From: Pseudenterobacter timonensis
Lineage (GTDB): Bacteria > Pseudomonadota > Gammaproteobacteria > Enterobacterales > Enterobacteriaceae
Direction of reading: 5' to 3'
Assembly: GCF_900021175.1 (NCBI RefSeq)
Contig: NZ_FCOP01000011.1
Span: 496,001-560,000, forward strand
Length of the DNA stretch: 64,000 bases
Below are positions 33,974 through 45,579 of the stretch, one piece after another. The notes beneath the pieces are model-generated. The model ran no database searches and was not told where the DNA came from. It saw only the letters and a program-made list of their open reading frames with translations. The translations under genes and the position numbers were made by a program. Position 1 is the stretch's first letter; each line of letters starts with the position of its first letter.

Positions 33974-35125
33974 ATGTTTGAACCTATGGAACTGACCAAC
34001 GACGCGGTGATTAAAGTCATCGGCGTCGGTGGCGGCGGCGGTAATGCCGTAGAACACATGGTGCGCGAGCGCATTGAAGGGGTGGAATTTTTCGCGGTTA
34101 ACACCGATGCGCAGGCGCTGCGTAAAACGGCGGTAGGCCAGACCATTCAGATCGGCGGTGGCATCACCAAAGGTCTGGGCGCTGGGGCTAACCCGGAAGT
34201 CGGCCGTAACGCGGCGGAAGAGGACCGTGAAGCGCTGCGCACCGCGCTGGAAGGCGCGGACATGGTCTTTATCGCAGCGGGCATGGGCGGCGGTACCGGT
34301 ACGGGTGCGGCGCCGGTGGTGGCTGAAGTGGCGAAAGACCTGGGTATTCTGACTGTTGCGGTCGTGACCAAGCCTTTCAACTTTGAAGGCAAAAAACGTA
34401 TGGCGTTCGCAGAGCAGGGGATCACTGAGCTCTCCAAGCATGTGGACTCCCTGATCACCATCCCGAACGACAAGCTGCTGAAAGTGCTGGGGCGCGGTAT
34501 CTCCCTGCTGGACGCGTTTGGCGCGGCTAACGACGTGCTGAAAGGCGCGGTACAGGGCATCGCCGAGCTGATCACCCGTCCGGGTCTGATGAACGTTGAC
34601 TTCGCTGACGTGCGCACCGTAATGTCCGAAATGGGCTACGCGATGATGGGCTCTGGCGTGGCGAGCGGTGAAGATCGTGCGGAAGAGGCGGCGGAAATGG
34701 CTATCTCCTCCCCGCTGCTGGAAGATATCGACCTCTCTGGCGCGCGTGGCGTCCTGGTCAACATCACGGCTGGCTTTGACCTGCGTCTGGACGAGTTTGA
34801 AACCGTGGGTAACACCATTCGTGCGTTCGCCTCTGATAACGCGACCGTGGTTATCGGTACCTCTCTGGATCCAGAGATGAACGACGAACTGCGCGTAACC
34901 GTTGTGGCCACCGGTATCGGTATGGACAAGCGTCCTGAAATCACCCTGGTGACCAACAAACAGACTCCGCAACCGGCGATCGATCGTTACCAGCAGCACG
35001 GTATGTCTCCGCTGAGCCAGGAGCAAAAACCGGCGGCGAAAGTGGTTAACGATAATACGCCGCAAACTGCGAAAGAGCCTGATTATCTTGACATTCCTGC
35101 GTTCCTGCGTAAGCAAGCTGATTAA
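33974..35125 (+). CDS. ftsZ: Cell division GTPase FtsZ
   Basis: Tubulin homologue that polymerises into the Z ring at midcell. The 383 residues equal E. coli FtsZ. The GTP-binding signature [20 protein letters not shown] is near 103-122, and the T7 loop catalytic region [20 protein letters not shown] is present. The C-terminal peptide [16 protein letters not shown] (368-383) that binds FtsA and ZipA is intact, and a variable linker precedes it. Preceded by GGAGAGAA as ribosome-binding site. Downstream ZapD, whose gene is also in this window, cross-links FtsZ filaments. Confidence 0.99.
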   Translation: MFEPMELTNDAVIKVIGVGGGGGNAVEHMVRERIEGVEFFAVNTDAQALRKTAVGQTIQIGGGITKGLGAGANPEVGRNAAEEDREALRTALEGADMVFIAAGMGGGTGTGAAPVVAEVAKDLGILTVAVVTKPFNFEGKKRMAFAEQGITELSKHVDSLITIPNDKLLKVLGRGISLLDAFGAANDVLKGAVQGIAELITRPGLMNVDFADVRTVMSEMGYAMMGSGVASGEDRAEEAAEMAISSPLLEDIDLSGARGVLVNITAGFDLRLDEFETVGNTIRAFASDNATVVIGTSLDPEMNDELRVTVVATGIGMDKRPEITLVTNKQTPQPAIDRYQQHGMSPLSQEQKPAAKVVNDNTPQTAKEPDYLDIPAFLRKQAD

Positions 35126-35205
35126 GAATTGGCTGGAATTTGGGGATTTGCGCTCTTTGTGCTAAACTGGCCGCCCGTTAGTGATGTACACTTTCGGTTG
35201 GATAA

Positions 35206-36144
<939 letters not shown>

Positions 36145-36163
36145 TAGCACACGCTATGTAAAT

Positions 36164-36214
36164 CGACTGGTTAACCTGGTACTCTCTCCGGCCAGGGGAA
36201 CCAGTCGTTTTTGT
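36164..36214 (+). terminator. Terminator after lpxC
   Basis: CGACTGGTT (36164-36172) pairs with AACCAGTCG (36199-36207), continued by CCTGG/CCAGG across a 2x2 internal loop, and is followed by TTTTTGT. Confidence 0.92.
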
Positions 36215-36405
36215 ATTCTCTGCAGCAATTTCGCCCGCTCTTTCCAGAAGTGTACGTATTCACAACGCGTTCGCTCTATTCTTGACCGTTTTTATCCGTT
36301 GCGTTACCTCATTCCTGCTGCTGTTAATTCGCTTTAGTGGTAATATCGACAGGTTAAATACTCTCTTAATGCGAGTCCGTTTGGGCTGATTGCTATGGTG
36401 GCTTG

Positions 36406-36909
36406 GTGAGCGGAATACTGACGCGCTGGCGACAATTAGGCAGACGTTACTTCTGGCCGCATCTCTTACTGGGGATGGTCGCGGCGAGCCTTGGCCTGCC
36501 TGCGCTCAATAACAGCGCCGAAGCGGCGACACCCGCAAAAACCACCACTACGAATCAGGATCTCTCCACCCGGGTTAATTTCAGCAACCTCGCGCTGCTG
36601 GAGGCAAATCGTCGTCCAAGCTTTACGGTAGATTACTGGCATCAGCACGCTATCCGCGTGGTGATCCGCCACCTCTCTTTTGCTATGGCGCCGCAAGCCA
36701 TGCCCGTGGCCGAAGCCTCCCTGCCGGTGCAGGTTCATCATCTTGCGCTGCTCAATACCCTTAACGCGCTGCTGACGCAGGAGAGTAAACCGCCGGTCAT
36801 TGTGCGTCAGGTGACTGCCACTGCGTATATTCCGCGCGCGACCTTTTCTGTCTCCACCTGGTTAAGCCAGGTCCAGGGCATCCGCGCCGGGCCTCAACGC
36901 CTCAGCTAA
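36406..36909 (+). CDS. secM: Secretion monitor SecM
   Basis: Self-arresting secreted protein whose translation stall exposes the secA ribosome-binding site when export is slow. I place the start at the GTG at 36406 (E. coli also begins MSGILTRW), giving 167 residues; a TTG one codon upstream is possible. A long signal sequence (about 1-40, hydrophobic [15 protein letters not shown]) leads into the periplasmic part. The arrest motif is intact at the end: Phe147, Trp152, then GIRAGP (158-163). Position 153 is leucine where E. coli has the isoleucine important for arrest. secA follows after 59 bases. Confidence 0.94.
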   Translation: MSGILTRWRQLGRRYFWPHLLLGMVAASLGLPALNNSAEAATPAKTTTTNQDLSTRVNFSNLALLEANRRPSFTVDYWHQHAIRVVIRHLSFAMAPQAMPVAEASLPVQVHHLALLNTLNALLTQESKPPVIVRQVTATAYIPRATFSVSTWLSQVQGIRAGPQRLS

Positions 36910-36968
36910 ATTAATGGTTTTTCACTTTTTTAATTTATCTGCCCATGAGGGGCGTTTGAGAATTTATC

Positions 36969-39674
36969 ATGCTAATCAAGTTATTAACTAAAGTATTCGG
37001 AAGCCGTAACGATCGTACCCTGCGCCGTATGCGCAAAGCGGTCAGCCTCATTAACGCCATGGAACCGGAGATGGAAAAACTCTCCGATGAAGAGCTGAAA
37101 GGTAAAACCGCCGAGTTTCGCGCCCGTATCGCGAAAGGCGAGACCGTTGAGAGCCTGATTCCTGAAGCCTTCGCCGTTGTGCGTGAGGCGAGCAAGCGCG
37201 TGTTTGGTATGCGTCACTTCGACGTGCAGTTGCTGGGTGGTATGGTCCTGAACGACCGCTGCATCGCCGAGATGCGTACCGGTGAAGGTAAAACCCTCAC
37301 CGCAACCCTGCCTGCTTACCTCAACGCGCTCTCCGGTAAAGGCGTGCACGTTGTTACCGTCAACGATTATCTGGCCCAGCGTGACGCCGAAAATAACCGT
37401 CCGCTGTTCGAATTTCTGGGCATGACCGTCGGCATCAACATGTCCGGCCTGCCGGCGCCAGCGAAGCGTGAGGCCTACAACGCCGACATCACCTACGGTA
37501 CCAACAACGAATATGGCTTCGACTACCTGCGCGATAACATGGCGTTCAGTCCGGAAGAGCGCGTGCAGCGTAAACTGCACTATGCGCTGGTGGATGAGGT
37601 GGACTCCATCCTGATCGACGAAGCGCGTACGCCGCTTATCATTTCTGGTCCGGCGGAGGACAGCTCCGAACTCTATCGCAAGGTCGATAAAATTATTCCG
37701 CACCTGCTGCGCCAGGAGAAAGAGGACTCCGACACCTTCCAGGGTGAAGGGCACTTCTCCGTTGACGAAAAAGCGCGTCAGGTTAACCTGACCGAACGCG
37801 GTCTGGTGCTGATCGAAGAGCTGCTGGTGAAAGAGGGCATCATGGAAGAGGGCGAGTCGCTCTACTCTCCGAGCAATATTATGCTGATGCACCATGTTAC
37901 CGCCGCGCTGCGCGCCCATGCGCTCTTTACTCGCGACGTGGATTACATTGTCAAAGATGGCGAAGTGATCATCGTCGATGAGCACACCGGCCGTACCATG
38001 CAGGGCCGCCGCTGGTCTGACGGTCTGCACCAGGCGGTGGAGGCGAAAGAGGGCGTTGAGATCCAGAATGAGAACCAGACGCTGGCTTCCATCACCTTCC
38101 AGAACTACTTCCGTCTCTACGAGAAACTGGCCGGTATGACCGGTACAGCGGATACCGAGGCGTTCGAATTTAGCTCTATCTATAAGCTGGATACCGTGGT
38201 TGTGCCGACCAACCGTCCGATGATCCGTAAGGATATGCCGGACCTGGTCTATATGACCGAAGCGGAAAAAATTCAGGCGATCATCGAAGATATTCGTGAG
38301 CGTACCGCGGCGGGCCAGCCGGTGCTGGTAGGTACCATCTCCATTGAAAAGTCGGAAGTGGTCTCTAACGAACTGACGAAAGCGGGCATCAAGCACAACG
38401 TGCTGAACGCCAAGTTCCACGCGAAAGAGGCAGACATCGTCGCCCAGGCGGGCTATCCGTCGGCGGTGACCATCGCCACCAACATGGCGGGTCGTGGTAC
38501 CGATATTATGCTGGGCGGTAGCTGGCAGGCGGAAGTGGCCGCGCTGGAAAACCCGACACCGGAGCAGATTGAAAAGATCAAAGCCGACTGGCAGGTGCGT
38601 CACGATGCGGTTCTGGCGGCAGGTGGTCTGCATATCATCGGTACAGAGCGTCATGAATCCCGTCGTATCGATAACCAGCTGCGTGGCCGTGCGGGCCGTC
38701 AGGGTGATGCCGGTTCTTCCCGTTTCTACCTCTCCATGGAAGATGCGCTGATGCGTATTTTCGCCTCGGATCGCGTATCGGGCATGATGCGCAAACTGGG
38801 TATGAAGCCGGGCGAAGCCATCGAGCACCCGTGGGTGACCAAAGCGATTGCCAACGCGCAGCGCAAAGTAGAGAGCCGCAACTTCGATATTCGTAAGCAG
38901 CTGCTGGAATATGACGATGTTGCCAACGACCAGCGTCGCGCAATTTATACCCAGCGTAACGAACTACTGGATGTCTCCGACGTGAGCGAAACCATTAACA
39001 GCATTCGTGAAGATGTCTTTAAAGCGACCATTGATGCGCACATTCCGCCGCAGTCGCTGGAAGAGATGTGGGATATCGAAGGGTTGCAGGAGCGTCTGAA
39101 AAATGATTTCGATCTGGATCTGCCGATCAAAGAGTGGCTGGATAAAGAGCCGGAGCTGCACGAAGAGACGCTGCGCGAGCGCATCTACTCTACCGCAGTA
39201 GAGGTTTACAAGCGTAAAGAAGAGGTGGTTGGCGCTGAAATGATGCGTCACTTCGAAAAAGGGGTGATGCTGCAAACGCTCGACTCCCTGTGGAAAGAGC
39301 ACCTTGCAGCGATGGACTACCTGCGTCAGGGTATCCACCTGCGCGGCTACGCGCAGAAAGATCCGAAGCAGGAGTACAAGCGTGAATCTTTCGCCATGTT
39401 CGCCTCCATGCTGGAGTCGCTGAAGTATGAAGTCATCAGTACCCTGAGCAAGGTTCAGGTGCGTATGCCGGAAGAGGTGGAAGCGATGGAACAGCAGCGC
39501 CGCGAAGAGGCGGAGCGTCTGGCGCAGATGCAGCAGCTGAGCCACAAGGATGACGAAACCGCAGCGGCTGAAGCGCTGGCGGCGGAAACGGGCGAGCGCA
39601 AGATTGGCCGCAACGATCCGTGCCCGTGCGGTTCCGGTAAAAAATATAAGCAGTGCCATGGCCGTCTGAGCTAA
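36969..39674 (+). CDS. secA: Preprotein translocase ATPase SecA
   Basis: Motor that pushes unfolded preproteins through SecYEG. The 901 residues match the E. coli length. Walker A MRTGEGKT is near 102-109, the DEAD-like motif [17 protein letters not shown] near 206, and the helicase motif [18 protein letters not shown] follows. The C-terminal zinc-binding tail [14 protein letters not shown], which binds SecB and lipid, is complete. Translation is controlled by SecM arrest upstream. A strong terminator follows. Confidence 0.99.
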   Translation: MLIKLLTKVFGSRNDRTLRRMRKAVSLINAMEPEMEKLSDEELKGKTAEFRARIAKGETVESLIPEAFAVVREASKRVFGMRHFDVQLLGGMVLNDRCIAEMRTGEGKTLTATLPAYLNALSGKGVHVVTVNDYLAQRDAENNRPLFEFLGMTVGINMSGLPAPAKREAYNADITYGTNNEYGFDYLRDNMAFSPEERVQRKLHYALVDEVDSILIDEARTPLIISGPAEDSSELYRKVDKIIPHLLRQEKEDSDTFQGEGHFSVDEKARQVNLTERGLVLIEELLVKEGIMEEGESLYSPSNIMLMHHVTAALRAHALFTRDVDYIVKDGEVIIVDEHTGRTMQGRRWSDGLHQAVEAKEGVEIQNENQTLASITFQNYFRLYEKLAGMTGTADTEAFEFSSIYKLDTVVVPTNRPMIRKDMPDLVYMTEAEKIQAIIEDIRERTAAGQPVLVGTISIEKSEVVSNELTKAGIKHNVLNAKFHAKEADIVAQAGYPSAVTIATNMAGRGTDIMLGGSWQAEVAALENPTPEQIEKIKADWQVRHDAVLAAGGLHIIGTERHESRRIDNQLRGRAGRQGDAGSSRFYLSMEDALMRIFASDRVSGMMRKLGMKPGEAIEHPWVTKAIANAQRKVESRNFDIRKQLLEYDDVANDQRRAIYTQRNELLDVSDVSETINSIREDVFKATIDAHIPPQSLEEMWDIEGLQERLKNDFDLDLPIKEWLDKEPELHEETLRERIYSTAVEVYKRKEEVVGAEMMRHFEKGVMLQTLDSLWKEHLAAMDYLRQGIHLRGYAQKDPKQEYKRESFAMFASMLESLKYEVISTLSKVQVRMPEEVEAMEQQRREEAERLAQMQQLSHKDDETAAAEALAAETGERKIGRNDPCPCGSGKKYKQCHGRLS

Positions 39675-39690
39675 GCACAACGAAAATGAA

Positions 39691-39717
39691 AAGGCGCAGA
39701 ACTCTGCGCCTTTTTTA
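39691..39717 (+). terminator. Terminator after secA
   Basis: GGCGCAG (39693-39699), a short AACT loop and CTGCGCC (39704-39710) are followed by six T, so read-through into mutT should be partial. Confidence 0.9.
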
Positions 39718-39730
39718 TGGGAGTCAGCCT

Positions 39731-40132
39731 GTGAAAATATTAAACATCGCCGTCGGGATTATTCGCAATCCACTCAATCAGATCTTCATTACCCGGCGCG
39801 CCGCCGACGCACATATGGCCAATAAGCTGGAGTTTCCCGGCGGGAAAATCGAAGCGGGGGAAACGCCGGAACAGGCGCTGGTGCGAGAGCTGCAGGAGGA
39901 GGTAGGCATCACCCCTTCCGGCGCGACGCTGTTCGAAAAGCTTGAGTATCAGTTCCCCGATCGCCACATTACGCTCTGGTTCTGGCTGGTGGAGAGCTGG
40001 GAAGGGGAACCGTGGGGGAAAGAGGGGCAGCCAGGCAGCTGGATGGCGCTGGCTGCGCTGGACGTCGGGCAATTTCCGCCCGCCAACGCCCCCGTTATTG
40101 AGAAGCTGAAGCAGCAGTACCCTGCCAGCTAA
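39731..40132 (+). CDS. mutT: 8-oxo-dGTP diphosphatase MutT
   Basis: Sanitises oxidised guanine nucleotides, preventing A:T to C:G transversions. The GTG at 39731, just after the secA terminator, begins MKILNIAVGIIRNPLNQIFI and gives 133 residues (E. coli 129). The Nudix box is complete at 38-60: GKIEAGETPEQALVRELQEE then VGI. The longer frame to 39653 is inside secA and its terminator and is not used. Convergent and adjacent to yacG with no gap. Confidence 0.96.
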   Translation: MKILNIAVGIIRNPLNQIFITRRAADAHMANKLEFPGGKIEAGETPEQALVRELQEEVGITPSGATLFEKLEYQFPDRHITLWFWLVESWEGEPWGKEGQPGSWMALAALDVGQFPPANAPVIEKLKQQYPAS

Positions 40133-40327
40133 TTATTCTTTCTCTTCGCTCCAGTCGTCGCTCTCTGAGCTGTCGCCCGCGCTGGGAATGCGCTTCTCTT
40201 CAGCGGCCCATTCGCCCAGGTCGATAAGCTGGCAGCGTTTAGAGCAGAAGGGGCGCCAGGGGCTGATTTCGGCCCAGACGACGGTTTTCCCGCAGGTAGG
40301 GCAGTTTACGGTGGTCACTTCAGACAT
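40133..40327 (-). CDS. yacG: DNA gyrase inhibitor YacG (zinc-binding)
   Basis: Small zinc protein that binds GyrB and inhibits gyrase in E. coli. The 64 residues carry the four zinc ligands Cys9 and Cys12 (CPTC) and Cys28 and Cys32 (CSKRC), and an acidic C-terminal tail ([11 protein letters not shown]) thought to mimic DNA. It follows zapD by nine bases in the coaE-zapD-yacG operon. One residue shorter than the E. coli protein by my recollection. Confidence 0.96.
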   Translation of the reverse strand: MSEVTTVNCPTCGKTVVWAEISPWRPFCSKRCQLIDLGEWAAEEKRIPSAGDSSESDDWSEEKE

Positions 40328-40336
40328 GATGGCTCC

Positions 40337-41080
40337 TTAACAGCAGGCCAGTTCGAAATCGAGACGTTCAGGGACGGTCCCGTTTTCACTATCCAGCGGC
40401 ATAAATCGGATGGCGAAACGGCTCTTATGGCCCGAAATCTGTGGGTAGAGCTGTTCCGTGAGAGAGAGGTGCAGACGCAGGAGATCGGCGTCATCGCCGT
40501 TGTCCTGGTAAAAACCGTTCAGGCTGGTTTGCTTACGGAACGGCGCGGAGTTGCGGATCAGATCGAGCACCAGCGTCAGCGACTGGGTCAACGGCTCAAG
40601 GCTCGCCAGCCAGCTTTGCACCTGCACGTCGCGCTGGGCCTGCGGCATATGCAGCCAGATATGCAGCGTGGGCAGGTCAAAACCACAGCAGCCACCGGGA
40701 ATACTCAGGCGCTGGCGAACGAGGCCGATCAGACGGTCTTCACGCAAAAACTGCCCGATACGCGGCGCTGACATTAGCGTGCTGCCGCACTGCTTAAGCT
40801 GCTGGCGCAACGCATCGATCCGCGCCCTGTCGACCCCCGGCACTTCGACCCAGGCCTGCAGCTTACGCTGCTGACGATCCAGCTCTTTGAGCAATTCCGT
40901 ACGTACTTCGCCGCGCTCCAGCACATCCAGCAGATCGCCCGTATTACGGAAAAAATGTAGCGCGGTGGCGTAGGAGTCGACGGGAAGATGGCTGGAAAGC
41001 TGCTGAATCAGAAACTCTATGCGCAGCCAGGTACGCATCTTTTCATTAAGCGGGTGCTCGAAGAGAACATAGTTATTCAT
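40337..41080 (-). CDS. zapD: Cell division protein ZapD
   Basis: Cytoplasmic factor that cross-links FtsZ filaments through the FtsZ C-terminal tail. The 247 residues match E. coli ZapD (formerly YacF), with no signal peptide or membrane helix: a helical N-terminal half ([20 protein letters not shown]...) and a beta-rich C-terminal half ending RLDFELACC. The ATG overlaps the coaE stop by one base, so it should be coupled to coaE. Its location a few kilobases from ftsZ reflects the conserved order rather than one operon. Confidence 0.97.
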   Translation of the reverse strand: MNNYVLFEHPLNEKMRTWLRIEFLIQQLSSHLPVDSYATALHFFRNTGDLLDVLERGEVRTELLKELDRQQRKLQAWVEVPGVDRARIDALRQQLKQCGSTLMSAPRIGQFLREDRLIGLVRQRLSIPGGCCGFDLPTLHIWLHMPQAQRDVQVQSWLASLEPLTQSLTLVLDLIRNSAPFRKQTSLNGFYQDNGDDADLLRLHLSLTEQLYPQISGHKSRFAIRFMPLDSENGTVPERLDFELACC

Positions 41081-41700
41081 TACGGTTTTTCCTGTGCTAC
41101 AGCCTGCGCGGCGTAGGTCAGATAGCGCGCATGCAGGCGGGCAACATCCGATGCGATGGCATCCGGTGCGCCGTTATTTTCAATAACATCATCCGCGACG
41201 GCCAGCCGCGATTCGCGCGTGGCCTGAGCGGCAAGGATCTGTTGTGCATGTTCCCGCGACACCTTATCACGGGCCATCGTCCGCTGAATTTGCGTTTCCA
41301 CTTCCACATCCACCACCAGCACCCGATCCGCTTTGTGGTGGAGCTGATTTTCCACCAGCAACGGAACAACCCACAGCACATACGGGGATGCAGCCTGTGC
41401 AATCTGGCGCTGGGTTTCCTGATGGATGATGGGATGAAGCAGCGCGTTAAGCCAGCGCTTTTCCTGCGCATCGTTAAAGATACGCTCGCGCAGTCGCCGC
41501 CGGTTGAGCGTGCCGTCAGCGTGAAGAATATCCTCGCCAAAATGCGCTTTGATGGCGTTTAACGCAGCTGTATTTGGTTCTACCACCTGACGCGCAATAA
41601 TGTCAGCGTCAATTACTGTGACACCCAGACGTGCGAACGCGGTGGCGACGGTGCTTTTCCCACTACCGATACCGCCCGTTAATGCAACGATGTAACCCAT
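41080..41700 (-). CDS. coaE: Dephospho-CoA kinase CoaE
   Basis: Last enzyme of coenzyme A synthesis, phosphorylating the 3'-hydroxyl of dephospho-CoA. The 206 residues equal E. coli CoaE. The P-loop GGIGSGKST is at 9-17 of [17 protein letters not shown], followed by the family segment [12 protein letters not shown] and a LID region near [20 protein letters not shown]. First gene of the minus-strand coaE-zapD-yacG operon, divergent from guaC. Confidence 0.98.
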   Translation of the reverse strand: MGYIVALTGGIGSGKSTVATAFARLGVTVIDADIIARQVVEPNTAALNAIKAHFGEDILHADGTLNRRRLRERIFNDAQEKRWLNALLHPIIHQETQRQIAQAASPYVLWVVPLLVENQLHHKADRVLVVDVEVETQIQRTMARDKVSREHAQQILAAQATRESRLAVADDVIENNGAPDAIASDVARLHARYLTYAAQAVAQEKP

Positions 41701-41925
41701 TAAACCAGATCCTGGGAATTATTCATTTTTTAAATCAATTGCTTAAAATATAGACTGAAGGCGCCCGTTGTTTTGCGGTATTTACCCGCTTTTGCACAGG
41801 TAAATTTATAGGATTGTAGCGTAAAAAAAGAGAAATTCGCAGTCTTGCGGAGCACGTATTAGTGCGTATGATAGCGTCACTGGAGTTGTGAGTATCGTTT
41901 TCGACATTAACCCCAGGAATCCGCA
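41701..41925. promoter_or_regulatory. Divergent coaE-guaC intergenic region
   Basis: 225 bases between the divergent starts, A+T-rich around 41720-41860. It must hold the promoters of both transcripts, but no clear hexamer pairs or operator palindromes stand out to me. A 63-codon reverse frame overlapping it (41735-41926) has no ribosome-binding site or recognisable product. Confidence 0.6.
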
Positions 41926-42969
41926 ATGCGTATCGAAGAAGATCTGAAGTTAGGTTTTAAAGACGTTCTTATCCGCCCTAAACGTTCTACCCTTAAGAGC
42001 CGCTCAGACGTTGAACTCGAACGTCAATTCACCTTTAAACACTCGGGTCAGTCCTGGTCTGGTGTACCCGTTATTGCCGCCAACATGGATACCGTAGGTA
42101 CCTTTGCCATGGCGAAAGCGCTGGCGGCGTTCGATATCCTGACCGCAGTGCATAAGCACTACACCCCAGACGAATGGAAAACCTTCGCGGATTCCGTCTC
42201 TGAAGATGTGCTCCGGCATGTCATGGTCTCCACCGGCACCTCTGACGCCGATTTTGAAAAGACCAAACAGATCCTGACCGCTATCCCGGCGCTGAACTTT
42301 GTCTGCATCGACGTGGCGAATGGCTACTCTGAGCACTTCGTTCAGTTTGTCAGCAAGGCGCGCGAAGCGTGGCCGACCAAAACCATCATCGCGGGCAACG
42401 TGGTGACCGGCGAAATGTGTGAGGAGCTGATCCTCGCAGGGGCCGATATTGTGAAGGTCGGTATCGGGCCGGGTTCCGTCTGTACCACCCGCGTAAAAAC
42501 CGGCGTCGGCTATCCGCAGCTCTCCGCCGTGATCGAGTGTGCTGACGCGGCGCACGGTCTGGGCGGACAGATTATCAGCGACGGCGGCTGCACCACGCCC
42601 GGCGACGTGGCGAAAGCCTTCGGCGGCGGCGCGGACTTAGTGATGCTTGGCGGTATGCTGGCGGGTCACGAAGAGAGCGGCGGCACCCTCGTAGAAGAGA
42701 ATGGCGAGAAGTTTATGCTGTTTTACGGCATGAGCTCTGAGTCCGCCATGAATCGCCACGTAGGCGGCGTTGCGAAATACCGCGCGGCAGAAGGGAAAAC
42801 CGTGAAGCTGCCGCTGCGCGGTCCGGTGGAAAACACCGCGCTCGATATCCTCGGTGGCCTGCGCTCTGCCTGTACCTATGTCGGCGCTTCCCGCCTGAAG
42901 GAGCTGACCAAACGCACCACCTTTATCCGCGTGCAGGAGCAGGAAAACCGCATTTTCAATAGCCTCTAA
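41926..42969 (+). CDS. guaC: GMP reductase GuaC
   Basis: NADPH-dependent deamination of GMP to IMP, linking guanine and adenine nucleotide pools. The 347 residues match E. coli GuaC: an IMPDH/GMPR TIM barrel without a CBS module. The catalytic cysteine (Cys186 by family numbering) is in [19 protein letters not shown]. The phosphate-binding [19 protein letters not shown] and the mobile-flap region [17 protein letters not shown] are present. Single-gene unit, ending 29 bases from the convergent hofC stop, with a GCGCTGGC/GCCAGCGC hairpin (42977-42999) between them. Confidence 0.98.
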   Translation: MRIEEDLKLGFKDVLIRPKRSTLKSRSDVELERQFTFKHSGQSWSGVPVIAANMDTVGTFAMAKALAAFDILTAVHKHYTPDEWKTFADSVSEDVLRHVMVSTGTSDADFEKTKQILTAIPALNFVCIDVANGYSEHFVQFVSKAREAWPTKTIIAGNVVTGEMCEELILAGADIVKVGIGPGSVCTTRVKTGVGYPQLSAVIECADAAHGLGGQIISDGGCTTPGDVAKAFGGGADLVMLGGMLAGHEESGGTLVEENGEKFMLFYGMSSESAMNRHVGGVAKYRAAEGKTVKLPLRGPVENTALDILGGLRSACTYVGASRLKELTKRTTFIRVQEQENRIFNSL

Positions 42970-42998
42970 TCTCCCGGCGCTGGCAGGTTACGCCAGCG

Positions 42999-44192
42999 CT
43001 ACCCCATGCTGATGGCATCGCCCAGATGAAAAATCGGCAGGTACATCGCAATGACCAGCGTGCCGATAATCAGCCCCGTCACGATCAGCAGTAGTGGCTC
43101 CAGAATGGCTGCCAGGCTGTCCGCCTGCTGAAAGGTCTGCTCATGGTGATGGCGCGCCAGGTTGGCCAGCATTAAATCGAGCGAGCCGGAGGCCTCTCCC
43201 GTTCGGACAAGCTGAATGCAAAGCGGCGTAAAGACGCTATCGTCCAGCGATGACCAGATCGTCGCACCCTGGGTGATACGTTCCCTCATTTCAGCCAGAC
43301 GGTCCTGCCAGAAGCGATTTTCCAGCGTCGCCTGCGTGCTTTCCAGCCCCTCTAAAAACGCGATCCCCGCCTGCTGAGTAAGCGAGAGCACGGTAAAGAT
43401 GTGGCTTAGCTTTTGACCGCGAACCAGTGTTCGAATGACAGGTAACCGTAGCAAGATTTTCTGGTTAAGACGCTGCCAGCCGGGATGGCCACGCAGGCTG
43501 TGCATCGCTATCACTGGCAACAGCAGGGCAGCGGTAAGAAGAAGAGCCCACACTTGGATAAAGGCAGCGAAGCGAATCACCCCCCGGGTGAGCAGCGGAA
43601 GCGGAGTGTTGAACGTTTTATAGATGGCGGCAAATTCCGGCAGCACCAGCGTTACCATCGCCATTACCACACCCATCGCCAGCGTCAGCACCAGCAGGGG
43701 ATAACGCAGCGCTTTTTTCACCTTCGCGGTGAGCTGGCGCTGTCTTTTTTGCTGTTCTGCCAGCTGGCGGCAGCAGACCTCCAGCTTTCCGGTCAGCTCG
43801 CCCGTTTTTATCATTGCAATGGCGAGAGGCGAAAAAACATCGGGCCATTTTTGTAACGCGGCTGAGAAGGTGCTGCCGTCGTTAAGATCTTCCGCCAGGC
43901 TGACAAGCAGGGCACGCCACTGGGGAGCCGGGTGCTGTTCAGTCAGCAATGGCAGGCTTTGCGCCAGCGTGAGCCCGGCGCCCAGCAGCACGGCAAGCTG
44001 ATAAAAGAGATCGCAGGCGTGCTCAGGCCGCCACCGCTTTTGCAGCCAGCAGCGGGATAGTGAGAGCGGGAAGATCGCTTTTTTCATTAACCGATCGCAC
44101 GCCGCCTGACGGCTGGCAGCCCAGATCGTTCCGTGCTCTATCACCCCTTCCTGCGTCAGGGCGCGCCAGCGCCAGAGCTGGCTAGCACCCAT
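42999..44192 (-). CDS. hofC: Type IV pilus/T2SS-like inner-membrane platform protein HofC
   Basis: PilC/GspF-family protein that forms the inner-membrane platform for pilus assembly. The ATG at 44192, overlapping the end of hofB by 11 bases, begins MGASQLWRWRALTQEG and gives 397 residues (E. coli about 400). Two T2SF domains (about 60-180 and 265-385) flank three membrane helices. The diagnostic FHLGDAISMG ends the protein, and VRTGEASGSLDLMLANLA is the second-domain signature. Last gene of ppdD-hofB-hofC. These genes are silent in laboratory E. coli K-12; expression here is unknown. Confidence 0.93.
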   Translation of the reverse strand: MGASQLWRWRALTQEGVIEHGTIWAASRQAACDRLMKKAIFPLSLSRCWLQKRWRPEHACDLFYQLAVLLGAGLTLAQSLPLLTEQHPAPQWRALLVSLAEDLNDGSTFSAALQKWPDVFSPLAIAMIKTGELTGKLEVCCRQLAEQQKRQRQLTAKVKKALRYPLLVLTLAMGVVMAMVTLVLPEFAAIYKTFNTPLPLLTRGVIRFAAFIQVWALLLTAALLLPVIAMHSLRGHPGWQRLNQKILLRLPVIRTLVRGQKLSHIFTVLSLTQQAGIAFLEGLESTQATLENRFWQDRLAEMRERITQGATIWSSLDDSVFTPLCIQLVRTGEASGSLDLMLANLARHHHEQTFQQADSLAAILEPLLLIVTGLIIGTLVIAMYLPIFHLGDAISMG

Positions 44193-45567
44193 CAGGCAGC
44201 CCCAGCACGCGCAGCAGTTCGTTAAGCGTCGTGTGTCCCAGCTCCACCGCCATGCAGCCATGTTCGAAGAGGGTATTCATGCCCGCCTGCCTGGCGCTTT
44301 TTTCTATCGCCTTTACCGGCGCGCCGCAGGCGATCTCTTCGCGTATCGCCTCGTTGATATGCAGCACCTCAAATAGCGCGACGCGACCATAAAAGCCGTG
44401 GTAGCAGCGATCGCAGCCGATCGGTTTCCAGCCGGGCAGCTTGCGTGGCCATAGAGCGGCGGGCAGCGCGGGAGAGTGCGCCGTCTGTTCACGACAGTGC
44501 GGGCAGAGGCGGCGCACCAGCCGCTGAGAAACGACCAGCGAAAGGGCGGAGGAGAGCATCCAGCGAGGCACGCCCATCTGCTGAAGGCGAATCAGCGTTT
44601 CCGCCGTCGAGTTGGTGTGCAGCGTGGAGAGCACAAGGTGGCCGGTCTGCGCCGCGTTGATGGCGATTTCCGCCGTCTCGCCGTCGCGAATTTCGCCCAC
44701 CATCATGATATCCGGATCCTGTCGAAGCAAAGCGCGCAGCACGCTCTGAAAGGTGAGTCCCGCACGCGGGTTGATCTGCGTCTGATTGAGCCCGGGCAGG
44801 GGAATTTCCAGCGGATCTTCGACGCTACAGATATTGACCTCCGGCGCGTTACGGGTCTGCAGCGCGCTGTAAAGCGTTACGGTTTTGCCGCTGCCGGTCG
44901 GGCCGGTCACCAGGATTAACCCCTGCGGCTGGCGCAGGGCGCTCTCGAAGAGGGCGAGCTGGGCGGGCGACATGCCGAGCGTGCTGAGCTCCAGCGGCTG
45001 TTGCACCTGATGCAGCAGCCGCAGCACGATTTTCTCCCCCCCGCGGCAGGGGAGCGTAGCGATGCGAAATGAAACCGGCGACCCGGCCAGCTCTATGGTG
45101 AACTGACCATCCTGCGGGAGACGGCGCTCGGCGATGTCGAGATTGCCGAGCACCTTTAGCCTGGCGGTGAGCGTGGGGGCGAGCGCCGAGGGGAGCGGCG
45201 GCTGGGGAGAGAGTACGCCATCAATGCGCAACCGGATCTGCCAGTCAGGCTCTGCCGGCTCGATATGGATGTCGGAGGCGCGGCGGTTGAGCGCCTCCAG
45301 CAGCATCTTGTTGAGGATGTCGCTCGCGGATGCCGAGGCCGCCGTGACCGCGGGCAGCGCAGAGGAGACGGCGTGCGGCTGGTGTTTCTCCATCCGCTCC
45401 GCGCTCCAGCACTCAATATCGATGCGTTTTTGCGTGGCGAAACGCAGCGCTTCCATCAGGGCGGAAGAGGGCGCGTCGACGACGGCGATGCTGACTTTCC
45501 CGGCATCGCAGCCAATCAGATGGGCGTGGTGACGCTGGCAAAGGATGCTGAGTTGTTCGGCGTTCAT
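44182..45567 (-). CDS. hofB: Type IV pilus assembly ATPase HofB (PilB-like)
   Basis: Secretion ATPase that powers pilin polymerisation. The ATG at 45567 (MNAEQLSILCQRHHAHLIG) gives 461 residues, as in E. coli; the upstream ATG at 45576 adds three residues and is possible. Motifs: Walker A GPTGSGKT (222-229), Asp-box and Walker B region ending GEIRDGE (291-297), His-box STLHTNS (314-320). The zinc-site cysteines are Cys355/358 (CPHC) and Cys385/388 (CDRC). All catalytic motifs are intact, so the gene is not decayed. It begins 12 bases after ppdD and overlaps hofC. Confidence 0.94.
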   Translation of the reverse strand: MNAEQLSILCQRHHAHLIGCDAGKVSIAVVDAPSSALMEALRFATQKRIDIECWSAERMEKHQPHAVSSALPAVTAASASASDILNKMLLEALNRRASDIHIEPAEPDWQIRLRIDGVLSPQPPLPSALAPTLTARLKVLGNLDIAERRLPQDGQFTIELAGSPVSFRIATLPCRGGEKIVLRLLHQVQQPLELSTLGMSPAQLALFESALRQPQGLILVTGPTGSGKTVTLYSALQTRNAPEVNICSVEDPLEIPLPGLNQTQINPRAGLTFQSVLRALLRQDPDIMMVGEIRDGETAEIAINAAQTGHLVLSTLHTNSTAETLIRLQQMGVPRWMLSSALSLVVSQRLVRRLCPHCREQTAHSPALPAALWPRKLPGWKPIGCDRCYHGFYGRVALFEVLHINEAIREEIACGAPVKAIEKSARQAGMNTLFEHGCMAVELGHTTLNELLRVLGLPDGC

Positions 45568-45579
45568 CTTGCGCACCTC

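Noticed and set aside
41735..41926. 63-codon reverse frame upstream of guaC
   Set aside because: No ribosome-binding site, no known family, and it overlaps the promoter region of coaE and guaC.
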